From NCBI RefSeq assembly GCF_001027285.1, contig NZ_CP011509.1, positions 5,418,501 to 5,482,500 of the forward strand: 64,000 bases of DNA, read 5' to 3'. A program made the position numbers and the translations under genes. Below, one piece after another: positions 1-8,659 of this stretch. The notes under the pieces were generated by a model, which saw nothing but the letters and a program-made list of their open reading frames with translations, ran no database searches and was not told the origin of the DNA. Position 1 is the stretch's first letter. Each line of letters begins with the position of its first letter. This DNA comes from Archangium gephyra (lineage in GTDB: Bacteria > Myxococcota > Myxococcia > Myxococcales > Myxococcaceae).

Positions 1-1133
1 AGGAGGCGTCCTCGCCCTTCCGGCTGAAGCTGGGGCGGCGCTTCAGCGAGGAGATGGCGGCGAAGCTGTCCGGGGCGCTGGAGCTCTCGGCGGCGTACGG
101 GGACAGCGTGCAGCGCAGCTACCGCGAGCAGGTGCGCGACGCGATGGGCGCGGAGGAGCGCCCGCTGGACTTCCTGGAGTACGCGGTGCGGCTGCGTCCG
201 GACGAGGTCGCGGGGAGCCGCTTCGCGCCGGTGCCGCCCATCCTGCTCGACGAGGACCTGTCGCGCTCCCGGACGTTGCCGGAGGACTTCCTGGGCACGT
301 CGCAACCGGGAGGCCGCTACTCATTGCCGGACGTGTGCCTCGCGAAGACGGACCAGGGCTTCGAGGTGATGTGCGCCCGCGTGCACCACCACCTGATGCT
401 GTGGAGCTGGCTGAGCGCCTTCTACCCGGACCGGGCGCGCTACGAGTCGGTGGCGGGCCAGTGGCTGGAGCGCGAGCCCGCGGCGAAGGGGCTGGTGGGA
501 CTGGCCATCCGGCGGCGCAACAAGGGCTTCTACGTCTACCCGGGCCGGAAGCTGATGTACTCGGTCTCGGACGTGCTGGACGTGGAGCAGGGCGCGCTGA
601 AGCCGCATGACGTGAAGGTGCTGCCCACGCGCGAGGGGCCGGTGCTGGTGGACGGGGAGGGGAAGCGGCTGTCGCTGTACATGCCGCTGGACGACTTCAA
701 CACGTACGCGCCGTTCGCGGCGCTGGCGCATCCGCAGGTGCTGCACGCGAAGCTGCGCACCCAGGGCCGGCACCTGCCGAGGCTCCACGTGGGCGGCGCG
801 GTGTACCAGCGGGAGCGGTGGGAGCTGCCGACCACGCTGTTCTCGCAGGTGAGCGGGATGGATCTGTTGATCGCGGTGGAGCGCGAGCGCAAGGCGGGCG
901 GCTGGCCGCGCTTCGTGTTCATGCGCAGCACGGTGGAGCGCAAGCCGTACCTGATCGACACGGCGTCTCCGTTCGCGCTGGAGCTGCTGCTGTACCTGTC
1001 GCGAGGAGCGGAGCAGCTCTCGGTGGAGGAGATGTACCCGGCACCGGAGCAGCTGTGGCTGAAGGACGAGCGGGGCCGCTACACCTGCGAGATGCGGATG
1101 CAGGCGGTGCGCTGGAGCGAGGAGCGGGGCTGA
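1..1133 (+). CDS. Lantibiotic dehydratase (LanB-like), C-terminal part; 5' end outside window
   Basis: The reading frame is open to the first base (first full codon at 3), so the gene starts upstream; the ATG at 54 is probably internal. The visible 376 residues resemble the end of the LanB N-terminal (glutamylation/aminoacyl-transfer) domain: a segment reading GWPRFVFMRSTVERKPYLID, followed by VEEMYPAPEQLWLKDERGRY, both typical of that family. LanB-type enzymes use aminoacyl-tRNA to dehydrate Ser/Thr in RiPP precursors, or to append amino acids to a peptide (PEARL enzymes). It ends three bases before an FAD oxidoreductase and is presumably cotranscribed with it. No precursor peptide is visible here. 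Family assignment is from motif memory, so moderate confidence. Confidence 0.6.
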   Translation, partial: EASSPFRLKLGRRFSEEMAAKLSGALELSAAYGDSVQRSYREQVRDAMGAEERPLDFLEYAVRLRPDEVAGSRFAPVPPILLDEDLSRSRTLPEDFLGTSQPGGRYSLPDVCLAKTDQGFEVMCARVHHHLMLWSWLSAFYPDRARYESVAGQWLEREPAAKGLVGLAIRRRNKGFYVYPGRKLMYSVSDVLDVEQGALKPHDVKVLPTREGPVLVDGEGKRLSLYMPLDDFNTYAPFAALAHPQVLHAKLRTQGRHLPRLHVGGAVYQRERWELPTTLFSQVSGMDLLIAVERERKAGGWPRFVFMRSTVERKPYLIDTASPFALELLLYLSRGAEQLSVEEMYPAPEQLWLKDERGRYTCEMRMQAVRWSEERG

Positions 1134-1136
1134 GCG

Positions 1137-2240
1137 ATGAGTGCGACCCAGGACGTCGTGATTCTCGGGGCCGGAGTGATGGGCCTGTCCGTGGCACGCC
1201 GGCTGGCGGCGACGGGAGCGCGGGTGACGGTGTTGGATCCCGTGGAGCCCGGAGGACAGGGCTCGCGAGCGGCGGCGGGGGTGGCGATTCCCTCGGTGCG
1301 GCTGCTGGACGACCCGGACATGCTCGCCTTCACGCGAGCGGCGCACGGCGCACTGGCCGAGGAGCTGGCGTCACTGAATGACGGCCCGAGCCTGCGCCGG
1401 GGACAGGGCGTGCTGCGGGTGGCGATGGACGCGAAGGGCCGGGACGCGCTCGGGCAGAAGGCGGCGAACCATCCCGAGTGGCTGGGGACGTGGATGGACG
1501 CGGCGCGCGTGATGGAGCTGGAACCCGCGCTGGAGGGCACGCCGATCCTCGGGGCCTATGTGACCGAGCAGGGCTTCATGGTGGACACGGAGGCCTATCT
1601 CAACGCGCTGCTGCACGACCTGCACCGCAGGGGCGTGCGGATGCGCCTGGGCGAGGGTGCGCGCTCGGTGGTGGAGGTGGACGGTGGGGTGGAGGTGCGG
1701 ACGGAGCAGGAGACGCACCGGGCGGGGAGGCTGGTGGTGTGCGCAGGGGCGTGGTCGGGAGGAATCGCGGGACTGCCGCCGCTGCCGGTGAAGCCCTTGC
1801 GAGGGCAGATGCTGACGATCTTCCACCCGGAGGTGAGGCTGACGCGGGTGGTGTCGGGGCCCACGTACCTGGCGCCCTGGCGCACGGGGGAGATCGTCGT
1901 GGGTGCCACGGAGGAAGACGCGGGTTTCGCCTGCCACGTGACGCCGACGGGCCTCATGCACCTGGGGGCCACGGTGGCGAAGCTCGCGCCGAGACTGCGC
2001 GAGGCGCGCTTCGGGAGGGCGTGGGCGGGACTGCGCTCGGTGACACCGGGGGGCAAGCCGCTGATTGGCCGCTACCCGGGGACGAAGGCGGTGCTGATCG
2101 CCAGCGGGCACGCGGGACAGGGCATCCTCACGAGCGCCCTCACGGGCCGCGCCATGGCCGAACTCATCGAGCACGGGCACAGTGAGATTGCCGCTGCCTT
2201 CGAGCCGGAGCGCGTGCTGGTGTCGGTCTTGTCAGGCTAA
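1137..2240 (+). CDS. FAD-dependent amine/glycine oxidase-like oxidoreductase (ThiO/DAO family)
   Basis: The 367-residue protein starts with a Rossmann FAD-binding motif, VVILGAGVMGLSVARRLAA, with the acidic end of strand 2 at VLDP. It closes with the GHAGQGILTSALTGRAMAELI helix common in glycine oxidase, D-amino-acid oxidase and sarcosine oxidase-like flavoproteins; length fits that family. Such enzymes oxidise a C-N bond of an amino acid or secondary amine, releasing peroxide. The start ATG follows the stop of the LanB-like gene by three bases, so the two are very likely one operon. The pairing suggests it may oxidise an amino acid appended by the upstream enzyme rather than serve thiamine synthesis, since no thi genes are near. 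Substrate unknown. Confidence 0.75.
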   Translation: MSATQDVVILGAGVMGLSVARRLAATGARVTVLDPVEPGGQGSRAAAGVAIPSVRLLDDPDMLAFTRAAHGALAEELASLNDGPSLRRGQGVLRVAMDAKGRDALGQKAANHPEWLGTWMDAARVMELEPALEGTPILGAYVTEQGFMVDTEAYLNALLHDLHRRGVRMRLGEGARSVVEVDGGVEVRTEQETHRAGRLVVCAGAWSGGIAGLPPLPVKPLRGQMLTIFHPEVRLTRVVSGPTYLAPWRTGEIVVGATEEDAGFACHVTPTGLMHLGATVAKLAPRLREARFGRAWAGLRSVTPGGKPLIGRYPGTKAVLIASGHAGQGILTSALTGRAMAELIEHGHSEIAAAFEPERVLVSVLSG

Positions 2241-2331
2241 AGGTTCTGGCTTTCTGGTACTGGGCAGGATTTAGGACGATGGCTGGCGAACTTGATGCCT
2301 TCGCACTTAACTGATGATTTCTTAGGGGAAG

Positions 2332-3462
2332 TTGGGCATGGCGCACTTTGATCCGTTGATATGGCGAATTGAAATTCCTGAGCACTCGGCGTCAGAACTG
2401 GATTCGTCTGTTGAAGCTCAATCTCGATTTGTGCACGAGTACATTCATTATGTTCAGACGCTAGTTGGTACTGCCGGACGATTCTTATTGCTTGAGATGG
2501 TCCGCATCATGATCTTTGCTGGGTTTCACAAAAAGCACGGTGGAAACATGCCGAGAAACCTCGGTGAGCAAATTAATCTCAAGTTGTTGCTGAAGGGGTC
2601 GTCTCCTGGAGAGTTTAATGGGACTCCGCCTTTTGTTGAGTATCGAAAATTTGTTGATGATTTGAGATTTGTCTTGGCTGATGACGTGGTTCGGATTCAG
2701 AATCCAGCAATCAAAACGGATGGATTTGTACGTCTGCCTCTTCAGGTTGGTGAGAACTTGAAGGATAAGTTTGTTTATTTAGTGGCGAGTAGAGGTGGAG
2801 AGAAATGGGCTGTGCCTGTTACGGATCGAGTGATATTCGAAAATATGGCTCGCCAGATTCAAAGGAGGTATCTTTTCTTTAATACGCCAGGTGATACTCG
2901 TATTGTTGATAGAGAGAAGAGTAAGGTTGGTGATTTGGTTTATACATGTCTATACGACTTTCTTGAGGCGAATCTTCCGAAGGATGAGGATGTGTCCAAG
3001 TGGACCATCGTCACATGTCAGTTCGCTTTGCTGTGTCGGTATCCCGGGTTGGCGTTTGAATACATGGCGAAAAGACTCGCTGGTAGAAAATTTGTAGATT
3101 TGCAGTCGTTCTTGGAAGAGATGCGGAAGGATTCATTCTTTGATGGACAGTATGATGAGCCTCCGCTCCAGAAAACGGTGAATGATCTGGTCGGAAAATG
3201 GGGAACGGCTATATCGTTGAATGAGAATTGGGAGTTGAAGAAGCTCACTGAAAAAATTGCTAATGCTTACAATTCCATAATTGGCGATCCGATGTTTTTT
3301 GCATCGCCTCTTGTTCTTTGGAAGGATGTGCGTGGCTGGATGGGGAAGTTTGGTTGTCCGCCTGTGCAGTTTTCGGATGGCTTGGTTTGGAATATCCAAG
3401 GTGTTGATTTGTCTATGCCTTGGCATGAGTATTTCGAACTTGCTGGAAGCGTGCTTGTTTAA
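2332..3462 (+). CDS. AT-rich orphan protein with HExxH zinc-protease-like motif
   Basis: A 376-residue protein I do not recognise. Near residues 34-43 it reads VHEYIHYVQT, an HExxH motif of the gluzincin/metzincin kind in a helix; whether a third metal ligand exists cannot be decided by eye. No signal peptide or membrane segment is apparent, so it is probably cytoplasmic. Base composition is strikingly AT-rich against its neighbours on both sides, with many A/T third positions, which marks recent acquisition. The start ATG at 2338 (second in the frame) is also possible; AGGGGAAGTTGGGC lies just upstream. It converges on the spermidine-synthase-like gene with an 18-bp gap. A role as a metallopeptidase effector or defence protein is a guess. 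Confidence 0.6.
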   Translation: MGMAHFDPLIWRIEIPEHSASELDSSVEAQSRFVHEYIHYVQTLVGTAGRFLLLEMVRIMIFAGFHKKHGGNMPRNLGEQINLKLLLKGSSPGEFNGTPPFVEYRKFVDDLRFVLADDVVRIQNPAIKTDGFVRLPLQVGENLKDKFVYLVASRGGEKWAVPVTDRVIFENMARQIQRRYLFFNTPGDTRIVDREKSKVGDLVYTCLYDFLEANLPKDEDVSKWTIVTCQFALLCRYPGLAFEYMAKRLAGRKFVDLQSFLEEMRKDSFFDGQYDEPPLQKTVNDLVGKWGTAISLNENWELKKLTEKIANAYNSIIGDPMFFASPLVLWKDVRGWMGKFGCPPVQFSDGLVWNIQGVDLSMPWHEYFELAGSVLV

Positions 3463-3480
3463 ATAGGAGAGGGACTGCGT

Positions 3481-4254
3481 CTACGATGATACCTTGACCC
3501 GCTCGAAGGTCATCACGCTCTCCATCAGCACGGGGAAATCCAGCTCGCGTGCGAGCCGCCAGAGCTGTTGCCAGAACAGGGCATCGGAGGGCAACGGTGT
3601 CTGGGTGCCCACCAGGATGAGGTTGCTGTACCGGGAGGCGCCGCGCAGCATCGCGCAGTCCTCGAAGGCCCGGGCGAAGGTCTCGATTCGCGACGCCACG
3701 CTCCACTGTTCCTCGAGCGCGATGTTGAGCACCGCGACGCCTCCGGGCTCCAGCCTGCGCCGGACGTCCTGGAAGAAGAGTGACTCCTTCAGGTGGTCCG
3801 GCGTCCCGTGGTCCCAGAAGGCATCCAGGAGGATGAGATCGTAGCGGGGTCCCTGCCGCGCCATGAAGTCGGCCCCGTCCTCCACCGAGATGTGGAGCCG
3901 GGCATCCTCACGAACACTGAAGAAGCGCCGAGCCACGTCGACGACCACGGGGTTGATCTCCACCACGTCCACCCGCGACCGGCGGGGCAGGATCCGGTGC
4001 ATCAGCATGGGAAACGCCCCCCCGCCCAGGCCCACCACTAGGATGCGGGCGCGGCCCTCAGTGAGCGCGAGCCCGGCGGTGGCCACGCGCACATAGCTGG
4101 TGGGGACCGCCAGGGGATCGCTCTTGAGGATGGCGCTCTGGAGCGTGCCCTCGGGGCTGTCGAAGCGGAGCGTGCGCTGGTCGCCCACGTCCACCACGTA
4201 CACGGCCCCGAAGGGCGAGTCGGCCTCGTGGACCACTGTTTCCGAGACACTCAC
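3481..4254 (-). CDS. Spermidine synthase-like SAM-dependent enzyme
   Basis: The 257-residue product has the SAM/dcSAM-binding fold of polyamine synthases: glycine-rich loop VVGLGGGAFPM, then VDVVEINPVVVDVARRFF with the acidic ribose-binding residue, then DLILLDAFWDHGTPDHL and a late EPGGVAVLNI strand. The D-A-F segment corresponds to the aminopropyltransferase active-site region. It begins with GTG preceded by GAGAGGG. Stand-alone spermidine-synthase-like proteins are common in myxobacteria and many have no proven polyamine role; no adenosylmethionine decarboxylase gene is nearby. It lies downstream of an immunity-like gene on the same strand with a 57-bp gap. Confidence 0.7.
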   Translation of the reverse strand: MSVSETVVHEADSPFGAVYVVDVGDQRTLRFDSPEGTLQSAILKSDPLAVPTSYVRVATAGLALTEGRARILVVGLGGGAFPMLMHRILPRRSRVDVVEINPVVVDVARRFFSVREDARLHISVEDGADFMARQGPRYDLILLDAFWDHGTPDHLKESLFFQDVRRRLEPGGVAVLNIALEEQWSVASRIETFARAFEDCAMLRGASRYSNLILVGTQTPLPSDALFWQQLWRLARELDFPVLMESVMTFERVKVSS

Positions 4255-4311
4255 GCCCTCTCGGTATCACGGACCGGCGGTGGCTGTCGAAGCCTCGTGG
4301 GCAATCCCCAT

Positions 4312-5646
4312 TCATCCCCGGTACCGCTCGGCTACGCGATAGAGTTGGGTGAGGGAGAAATCCAGGAGCGACTCGCATGAGCGCATGTAGTGGCGAGCCC
4401 TCACGAACGGAAACCACACACGGTGGCCCACGAGCACCTGGGCCTCCTCGCGTTTCTGGCGAGGTATCCACCTGCCGCCGAGATTGCGCACCAGAACCTC
4501 CCCCAGGTATGCGCCAATGGCGGGCACCGCGTGCGCGTCGATGTGCTGCCGCTCGAAGACTCTCGGGAAGTCCTCGTGCCAGAACTGGTAGTCCACATCA
4601 CTGAGTGACTGGGGCGTTGCCTCGAAGACGGACGGCACCTTCGTGTGCATCAGTGCCACGAGGTGCTCGGCCAGAGTGCTGTAATGCTCGCGAGCGCGCT
4701 CCAAGTTCTCCACGTCCGCTGGGAGGGCGAGGTGCATGGGGCGCCACTCCTCGGGCTCGGGTGTTTGGTACACGTTGAGTTCGGCGATCCTGCGCTGGCG
4801 TTTGTGAATGGCGATGCCATCCACCACGCGAGAGAGGAGTGGCGCCACGTCCGGGTGGAAGCGGGGAACGACAGGGGCCAGTGTGGAACTGCGTTCGCGC
4901 AGTGCATGCAGCACGGCATTGAAGTCCAGGTCTGGCCGGAGGTGGACATGAGCGTGCGCCTGTGCGCGCCGCGCCTCGTCGCTAGCGAAGTCCGAGGCGG
5001 TGGGCCAGGTGACCAGGAGAACGGAGCCGTTGGGCAGTTCCTCCACCCGGTGAGCCGGCGTGGACAGCATGCGCTCGCGGCCTACGGTTTCCACCAGCTT
5101 GGGTCCGAAGACGTTGAGCCAGAATACCTCGTAGATTTTGTCGAACCCGTCTCTCCGTGCGGTCCTCTCATCGCGTCCAAAGTCGGGAGCACCTGCCAAC
5201 GCTCTATCCGCCTCGCTGTGGGCCGCAGCGTGAGTGACGGGATAGCAAGAGGCCCAGGCGCGCACCATCTCGATGAACCTGCGGCAGCGCTCCTCCTCCG
5301 CGAAGAGGGAGAGCGGTTGCACCGTGGCCATGACGTCCAGAGCGGGCGGAAGCGGTGGCAACCAGAGCTGCAGCGAAAGGTCCAGTGCGGGCCGCTTCGT
5401 GCGGTAGAGCCAGACGCCGGTGCTTCGTTCATCGCGCCGATCCTCCAGCGCCTTCCAGATGTTGGCGCGAGAGTATTTGAGTCGCCGCCTGCCACTGGCG
5501 ATATCCGGCATCCAATCGCCCGCATGTTCTTCCAATGCCCGGAAGAAGGGCTCGAGAACGATCTCGAGTGCGGCCTGCGTGTCGAACGCACCGCCAAAGG
5601 TGAGCCGGAGTCCGTCCTCCAGGTTCGACAACTCCAGCACCTTCAT
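4312..5646 (-). CDS. Immunity-like protein with FGPxLV motif and C-terminal AYLGEV domain
   Basis: A 444-residue cytoplasmic protein without signal peptide. The first 270 residues contain VFGPKLVETVG, then LPNGSVLLVTWP, a pattern also visible in the protein at 51546-52289 (YFGPRLIKLMGG ... LGNGVVALDLV), so the two probably share an immunity-type domain. The last 170 residues carry AIGAYLGEVLVRNLGGRW, a motif seen in several small immunity-associated domains. ATG overlaps the stop of a 40-codon orphan tail by four bases (ATGA). The overlap with a preceding reading frame is what one expects for an immunity gene behind a toxin, but no toxin gene remains. Family name uncertain (Imm52-like at best). 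Confidence 0.5.
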   Translation of the reverse strand: MKVLELSNLEDGLRLTFGGAFDTQAALEIVLEPFFRALEEHAGDWMPDIASGRRRLKYSRANIWKALEDRRDERSTGVWLYRTKRPALDLSLQLWLPPLPPALDVMATVQPLSLFAEEERCRRFIEMVRAWASCYPVTHAAAHSEADRALAGAPDFGRDERTARRDGFDKIYEVFWLNVFGPKLVETVGRERMLSTPAHRVEELPNGSVLLVTWPTASDFASDEARRAQAHAHVHLRPDLDFNAVLHALRERSSTLAPVVPRFHPDVAPLLSRVVDGIAIHKRQRRIAELNVYQTPEPEEWRPMHLALPADVENLERAREHYSTLAEHLVALMHTKVPSVFEATPQSLSDVDYQFWHEDFPRVFERQHIDAHAVPAIGAYLGEVLVRNLGGRWIPRQKREEAQVLVGHRVWFPFVRARHYMRSCESLLDFSLTQLYRVAERYRG

Positions 5647-5765
5647 TGGAACAGGACCTCCACTCCCGGAACTACCTTCTCGGTTGCACTCGTGGCTGCC
5701 CTTGATGCATCGACATCTCTGGGTGCGAGCTTGCCGCCCTCATGGATGATGCAAAGGAACTCGTT
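5643..5765 (-). pseudogene. Startless 40-codon reading-frame tail ending in ATGA overlap
   Basis: Between the kinase stop and the immunity-like gene, the minus strand has 40 codons with no usable start, bounded upstream by TGA and ending in ...GVEVLFQ-stop. Its stop overlaps the start of the next gene by four bases, the coupling commonly seen for toxin/immunity pairs. It may be the surviving 3' end of a deleted toxin gene, or chance. Nothing else was recognised in this gap. Confidence 0.25.
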
Positions 5766-5776
5766 TCATTTCTTTC

Positions 5777-7543
5777 TCAAGGCCACCGCCACACGCCGTT
5801 GATTGGGCCAGTTCGCACGAGCAGGACGGTGCCGGATTTGGGACCAGGCTGTCGGCGCATGCGCCCGTGCGGACCACCCAAGGCGATGCACACTGGGTAC
5901 TCCCTGCCATCTGGCAGCACAGCGCGCGTGTAGCGGCCGATGACGGCCTCCCGGCCAAGGTCATCTGTCAGACCGGGGCCCGTCCACAGCCGCCCATACA
6001 GCAGCGTGCCCTCCACCAGCAGCCCCTCCCCATCCGTGACGCGGCCGACGATGGGGCCGTCCGCGTAGATCCCGTAGTCGCCACCCTCCGCCGGCTGGTT
6101 GACGTCGATGAGAGCGTTGGTAAAGCTGCCCTCGCGCATCTTGAGCTCCTTGAACATGGCCTCGGTTGCGTCCGCCGGGCAGTTCGCCGGCTCGGGCCTC
6201 ACCTGGGCCCCGGGGCACCCCACGCCGGTGGCGGCGCACAACCATGCGGCGAGAATGTTGGAGAGCGAGGAGCGACGGGGGGCGGCGACAGGGCGAGTGG
6301 AGTCAGGCATGGGCGGGGTTCCTCTTTGGGCAGTGGCGGATGCACCAGGCGTCGCGGATGAGGGCTCGAGCAGCGCTCGTCCGATGAGCAGGCCGATGGC
6401 GCCCACCAGGAGAATGCAGGCCAAGGCGATGAGGAGCCACTTCCTCCGCGAGCTGCGCGAGGTGGGTCTCGCCTTCTCTCCTGGGGGCGTCTCCTGCGGC
6501 TGTGCTTGCTCGATCGCTGCCTCCGGGTGCTCGGTGATTGGCTGCTGCTCGAGCGGCGCCGCTGCCGGGCTCTCCTCCGGGACGGTGAGGGGAACCTTCC
6601 AGGCGGGAGACGCCCGCTCCTCCTCGGAGGCTTCATCCAGCGCTTGGAGCACTGCATCGGTGTTGGGGTACCGGTCCTCCGGCTTCTTCTCCAGCAGCCT
6701 CATGGCGATGTCGCTGAGGGAGCGGGGTGCCAGGGGGTTGAGGAGGTGGGGCGCCACCGGCGGAAGGGTGGAGATGGCGCCCACCAGTTCCTTGTCGGGC
6801 AGCTCCGGGTTGAACGGGTGCAGGTCCGTCAGGCCCTGGTAGAGCAGCACCCCCAGGGCGTACAGGTCCGCGGCTACGCCGCCATGGAAGGGCTCGCCCC
6901 GCTTCCATGCCTCGGTGCGCGTGTAGGCCAGGAGCTCGGGAGGCAGCAGGTGCAGGACGCCCTCGGGCAGGCCCAGTGTCTTCGTCAGGGCTCCCGGCAG
7001 GCGTACGGTGCCAAAATCAATGAGGAAGGGTCTGCCATCCTGCCGACGGATGAGGATGTTTTCCGCCTTCAAGTCCCGGTGGTACACGCCGCGCGCGTGC
7101 AGGACACCCACGGTGCGTACCACGCTGGAGAAGGCTTCCACCAACCTGGCGGCGTGAGGGTGTTTGCTCCAGCGCCACCGGTGCCAGTCCTCTCCGTCCA
7201 CGAAGTCGGTGACGATGAAAGCGTAGCCCCTGGTGGGGTTGGGCCAGAAGTCCACCGCATACACGGCCAGCAGGTTGGGGTGGGAGGCGTAGGTGAAGAG
7301 CGCCGCCGCCTCGCGTGCCAGCCGCCGGTAGGCGCTTTCCTCCTCCACGTACGCTTCCTCGGAAAGCTCTTCCTTGGATTGAGTGAGGGGTAGCAGCGCC
7401 ATCTTCATGGAGTAGGGGCGGCCGTCCCGCTCCACCTTGAAGACGCGGGACGAGCCTCCTCGGCCCAGCACCTGGACGATGTGCCAGGGGCCCACCGTGT
7501 CGCCAACCTCGAGGTGGTCTGGGTGCAGGGCCTCCGTGGTCAT
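5777..7543 (-). CDS. Membrane-anchored eukaryote-like Ser/Thr protein kinase
   Basis: The 588-residue product has a full Hanks kinase domain in residues 20-300: glycine loop LGRGGSSRVFKV (26-37), lysine 47 in YSMKM, catalytic loop HRDLKAEN (155-162) and DFG (176-178). A Pro/Glu-rich linker leads to one membrane span at about 369-391, after SSRRKW, and then a roughly 200-residue sensor region probably outside the inner membrane. ATG at 7543 is chosen because it lies 11 bases after the DUF2381 stop and gives a normal N-terminus; longer frames read back into the neighbouring gene. Signal and substrates are unknown. The DUF2381-kinase pair is a familiar arrangement in myxobacteria. Confidence 0.85.
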   Translation of the reverse strand: MTTEALHPDHLEVGDTVGPWHIVQVLGRGGSSRVFKVERDGRPYSMKMALLPLTQSKEELSEEAYVEEESAYRRLAREAAALFTYASHPNLLAVYAVDFWPNPTRGYAFIVTDFVDGEDWHRWRWSKHPHAARLVEAFSSVVRTVGVLHARGVYHRDLKAENILIRRQDGRPFLIDFGTVRLPGALTKTLGLPEGVLHLLPPELLAYTRTEAWKRGEPFHGGVAADLYALGVLLYQGLTDLHPFNPELPDKELVGAISTLPPVAPHLLNPLAPRSLSDIAMRLLEKKPEDRYPNTDAVLQALDEASEEERASPAWKVPLTVPEESPAAAPLEQQPITEHPEAAIEQAQPQETPPGEKARPTSRSSRRKWLLIALACILLVGAIGLLIGRALLEPSSATPGASATAQRGTPPMPDSTRPVAAPRRSSLSNILAAWLCAATGVGCPGAQVRPEPANCPADATEAMFKELKMREGSFTNALIDVNQPAEGGDYGIYADGPIVGRVTDGEGLLVEGTLLYGRLWTGPGLTDDLGREAVIGRYTRAVLPDGREYPVCIALGGPHGRMRRQPGPKSGTVLLVRTGPINGVWRWP

Positions 7544-7554
7544 GGTCGGCCTTC

Positions 7555-8418
7555 CTAGAGTTCCACTGCGCCAATGACAAGATGCCGTCCGCCGCCCTTC
7601 TCCCGCAGCTCGAAGCGGAACACCTCTCCGGCCGCCCAGTAGGGCACCTCCGTCTCTACCACCACCAGGCCGACGTCTCCTGGGGCGAGCTGCGGCCTGT
7701 CCATGCGGACGGAGACAACCCGGACGGGCGTGCCGTCCGCCCTGGTGAATCGTGCCTCCCCAACAGTCCACGGCTGTTGTCCGGGCAGGTTGTGCACCCG
7801 GATCACGGCCAGCGCCCAGGTGCCTGCCCGGTACCCAGTGCCCTCCTCCTGCTTCATGTCGGCTTGGGGTTGGGAATTCGGAGTGATGTTGATGGGCCGT
7901 GCTCGGACGCCCTTCCGGTCCAACCGACCCGACAGCACCAGGTTGGCGGGCTCACCCGCCTCGCACCGGGCCAATGCCGCCTCCAATGCCGCCGGAGAAC
8001 GTTGCATGCGTGCGATGTCCACCCGGGTGTCCACCTTCGTGGGGTGGGAGGCGAGCGCGAGGACGGCATACGCCGGGGAGGCCCCATCCTTGTAGCGCAC
8101 CCGTACGCCCAGCCGCTCTCCATCTCCAGGAACCACGAGAGGTTCAAGGAAGAGCGTGCGCTCGCCCACGTCCACCAACCGGAAGCGCGTCCGCTGCCCT
8201 TCTACCTCCACCGAGGCCCTGTCGATGGGCGCGTCGAACACCAGGGTGGTGGCGATGCCGGCCGCCACCCGCACCTCCGGCACCGGCTCGCTCGAACTGC
8301 TCGGGACGACGACCTGCCGTTCCTGTCGTTCGCGGCCAAGGGGTTGGGGCTGTTGCGCTGCTGCTGCCCTCCCCATCAAGACGAGAGCGAGCGGTAACCA
8401 CGGGAGAAGTCGTGCCAG
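7555..8418 (-). CDS. DUF2381 family exported protein (probable CTG start)
   Basis: This 287-residue protein belongs to the myxobacterial DUF2381 family: beta-rich, with segments VRVRYKDGASPAYAVLALAS, RAGTWALAVIRVHNLPGQQ and LAPGDVGLVVVETEV. With a CTG start at 8418 it opens with a textbook signal sequence, ARLLPWLPLALVLMGRAAAA, followed by QQ. A GGAGG nine bases before the CTG supports this. The nearest alternatives, TTG at 8379 and ATG at 8376, would cut the signal sequence. It is upstream of and almost abutting the membrane kinase, so its product may act outside the membrane together with the kinase sensor region. Molecular function unknown. Confidence 0.75.
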   Translation of the reverse strand: MARLLPWLPLALVLMGRAAAAQQPQPLGRERQERQVVVPSSSSEPVPEVRVAAGIATTLVFDAPIDRASVEVEGQRTRFRLVDVGERTLFLEPLVVPGDGERLGVRVRYKDGASPAYAVLALASHPTKVDTRVDIARMQRSPAALEAALARCEAGEPANLVLSGRLDRKGVRARPINITPNSQPQADMKQEEGTGYRAGTWALAVIRVHNLPGQQPWTVGEARFTRADGTPVRVVSVRMDRPQLAPGDVGLVVVETEVPYWAAGEVFRFELREKGGGRHLVIGAVEL

Positions 8419-8427
8419 GGTGGGATA

Positions 8428-8432
8428 CCTCC
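8428..8432 (-). promoter_or_regulatory. Ribosome binding site GGAGG that decides a CTG start
   Basis: GGAGG on the minus strand lies nine bases upstream of the CTG at 8418. An in-frame TAG a few codons further up leaves no ATG, GTG or TTG that would include the signal sequence, so this site is the argument for CTG initiation. Confidence 0.5.
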
Positions 8433-8659
8433 AGAGTCCACCCTAGCAGATGTCGAACCCGAGCGGCTCCGGTGCTGGCGGAACACCACGGTCCGGGCAC
8501 CCAAAGCAGTGCCCAGGCCGTGGCCGGCTTTCTCAGGCGGGAGCAGAGCGCAGGGCTCGAGTGCCCCTCTGGACCCACCACACCACCGCAGCCACCTGGA
8601 GGTGGAACCGTGGGAGGTGCTGACGAGAGAGGTAGAAAGCTCGGCACAGCGGCCTCGCC

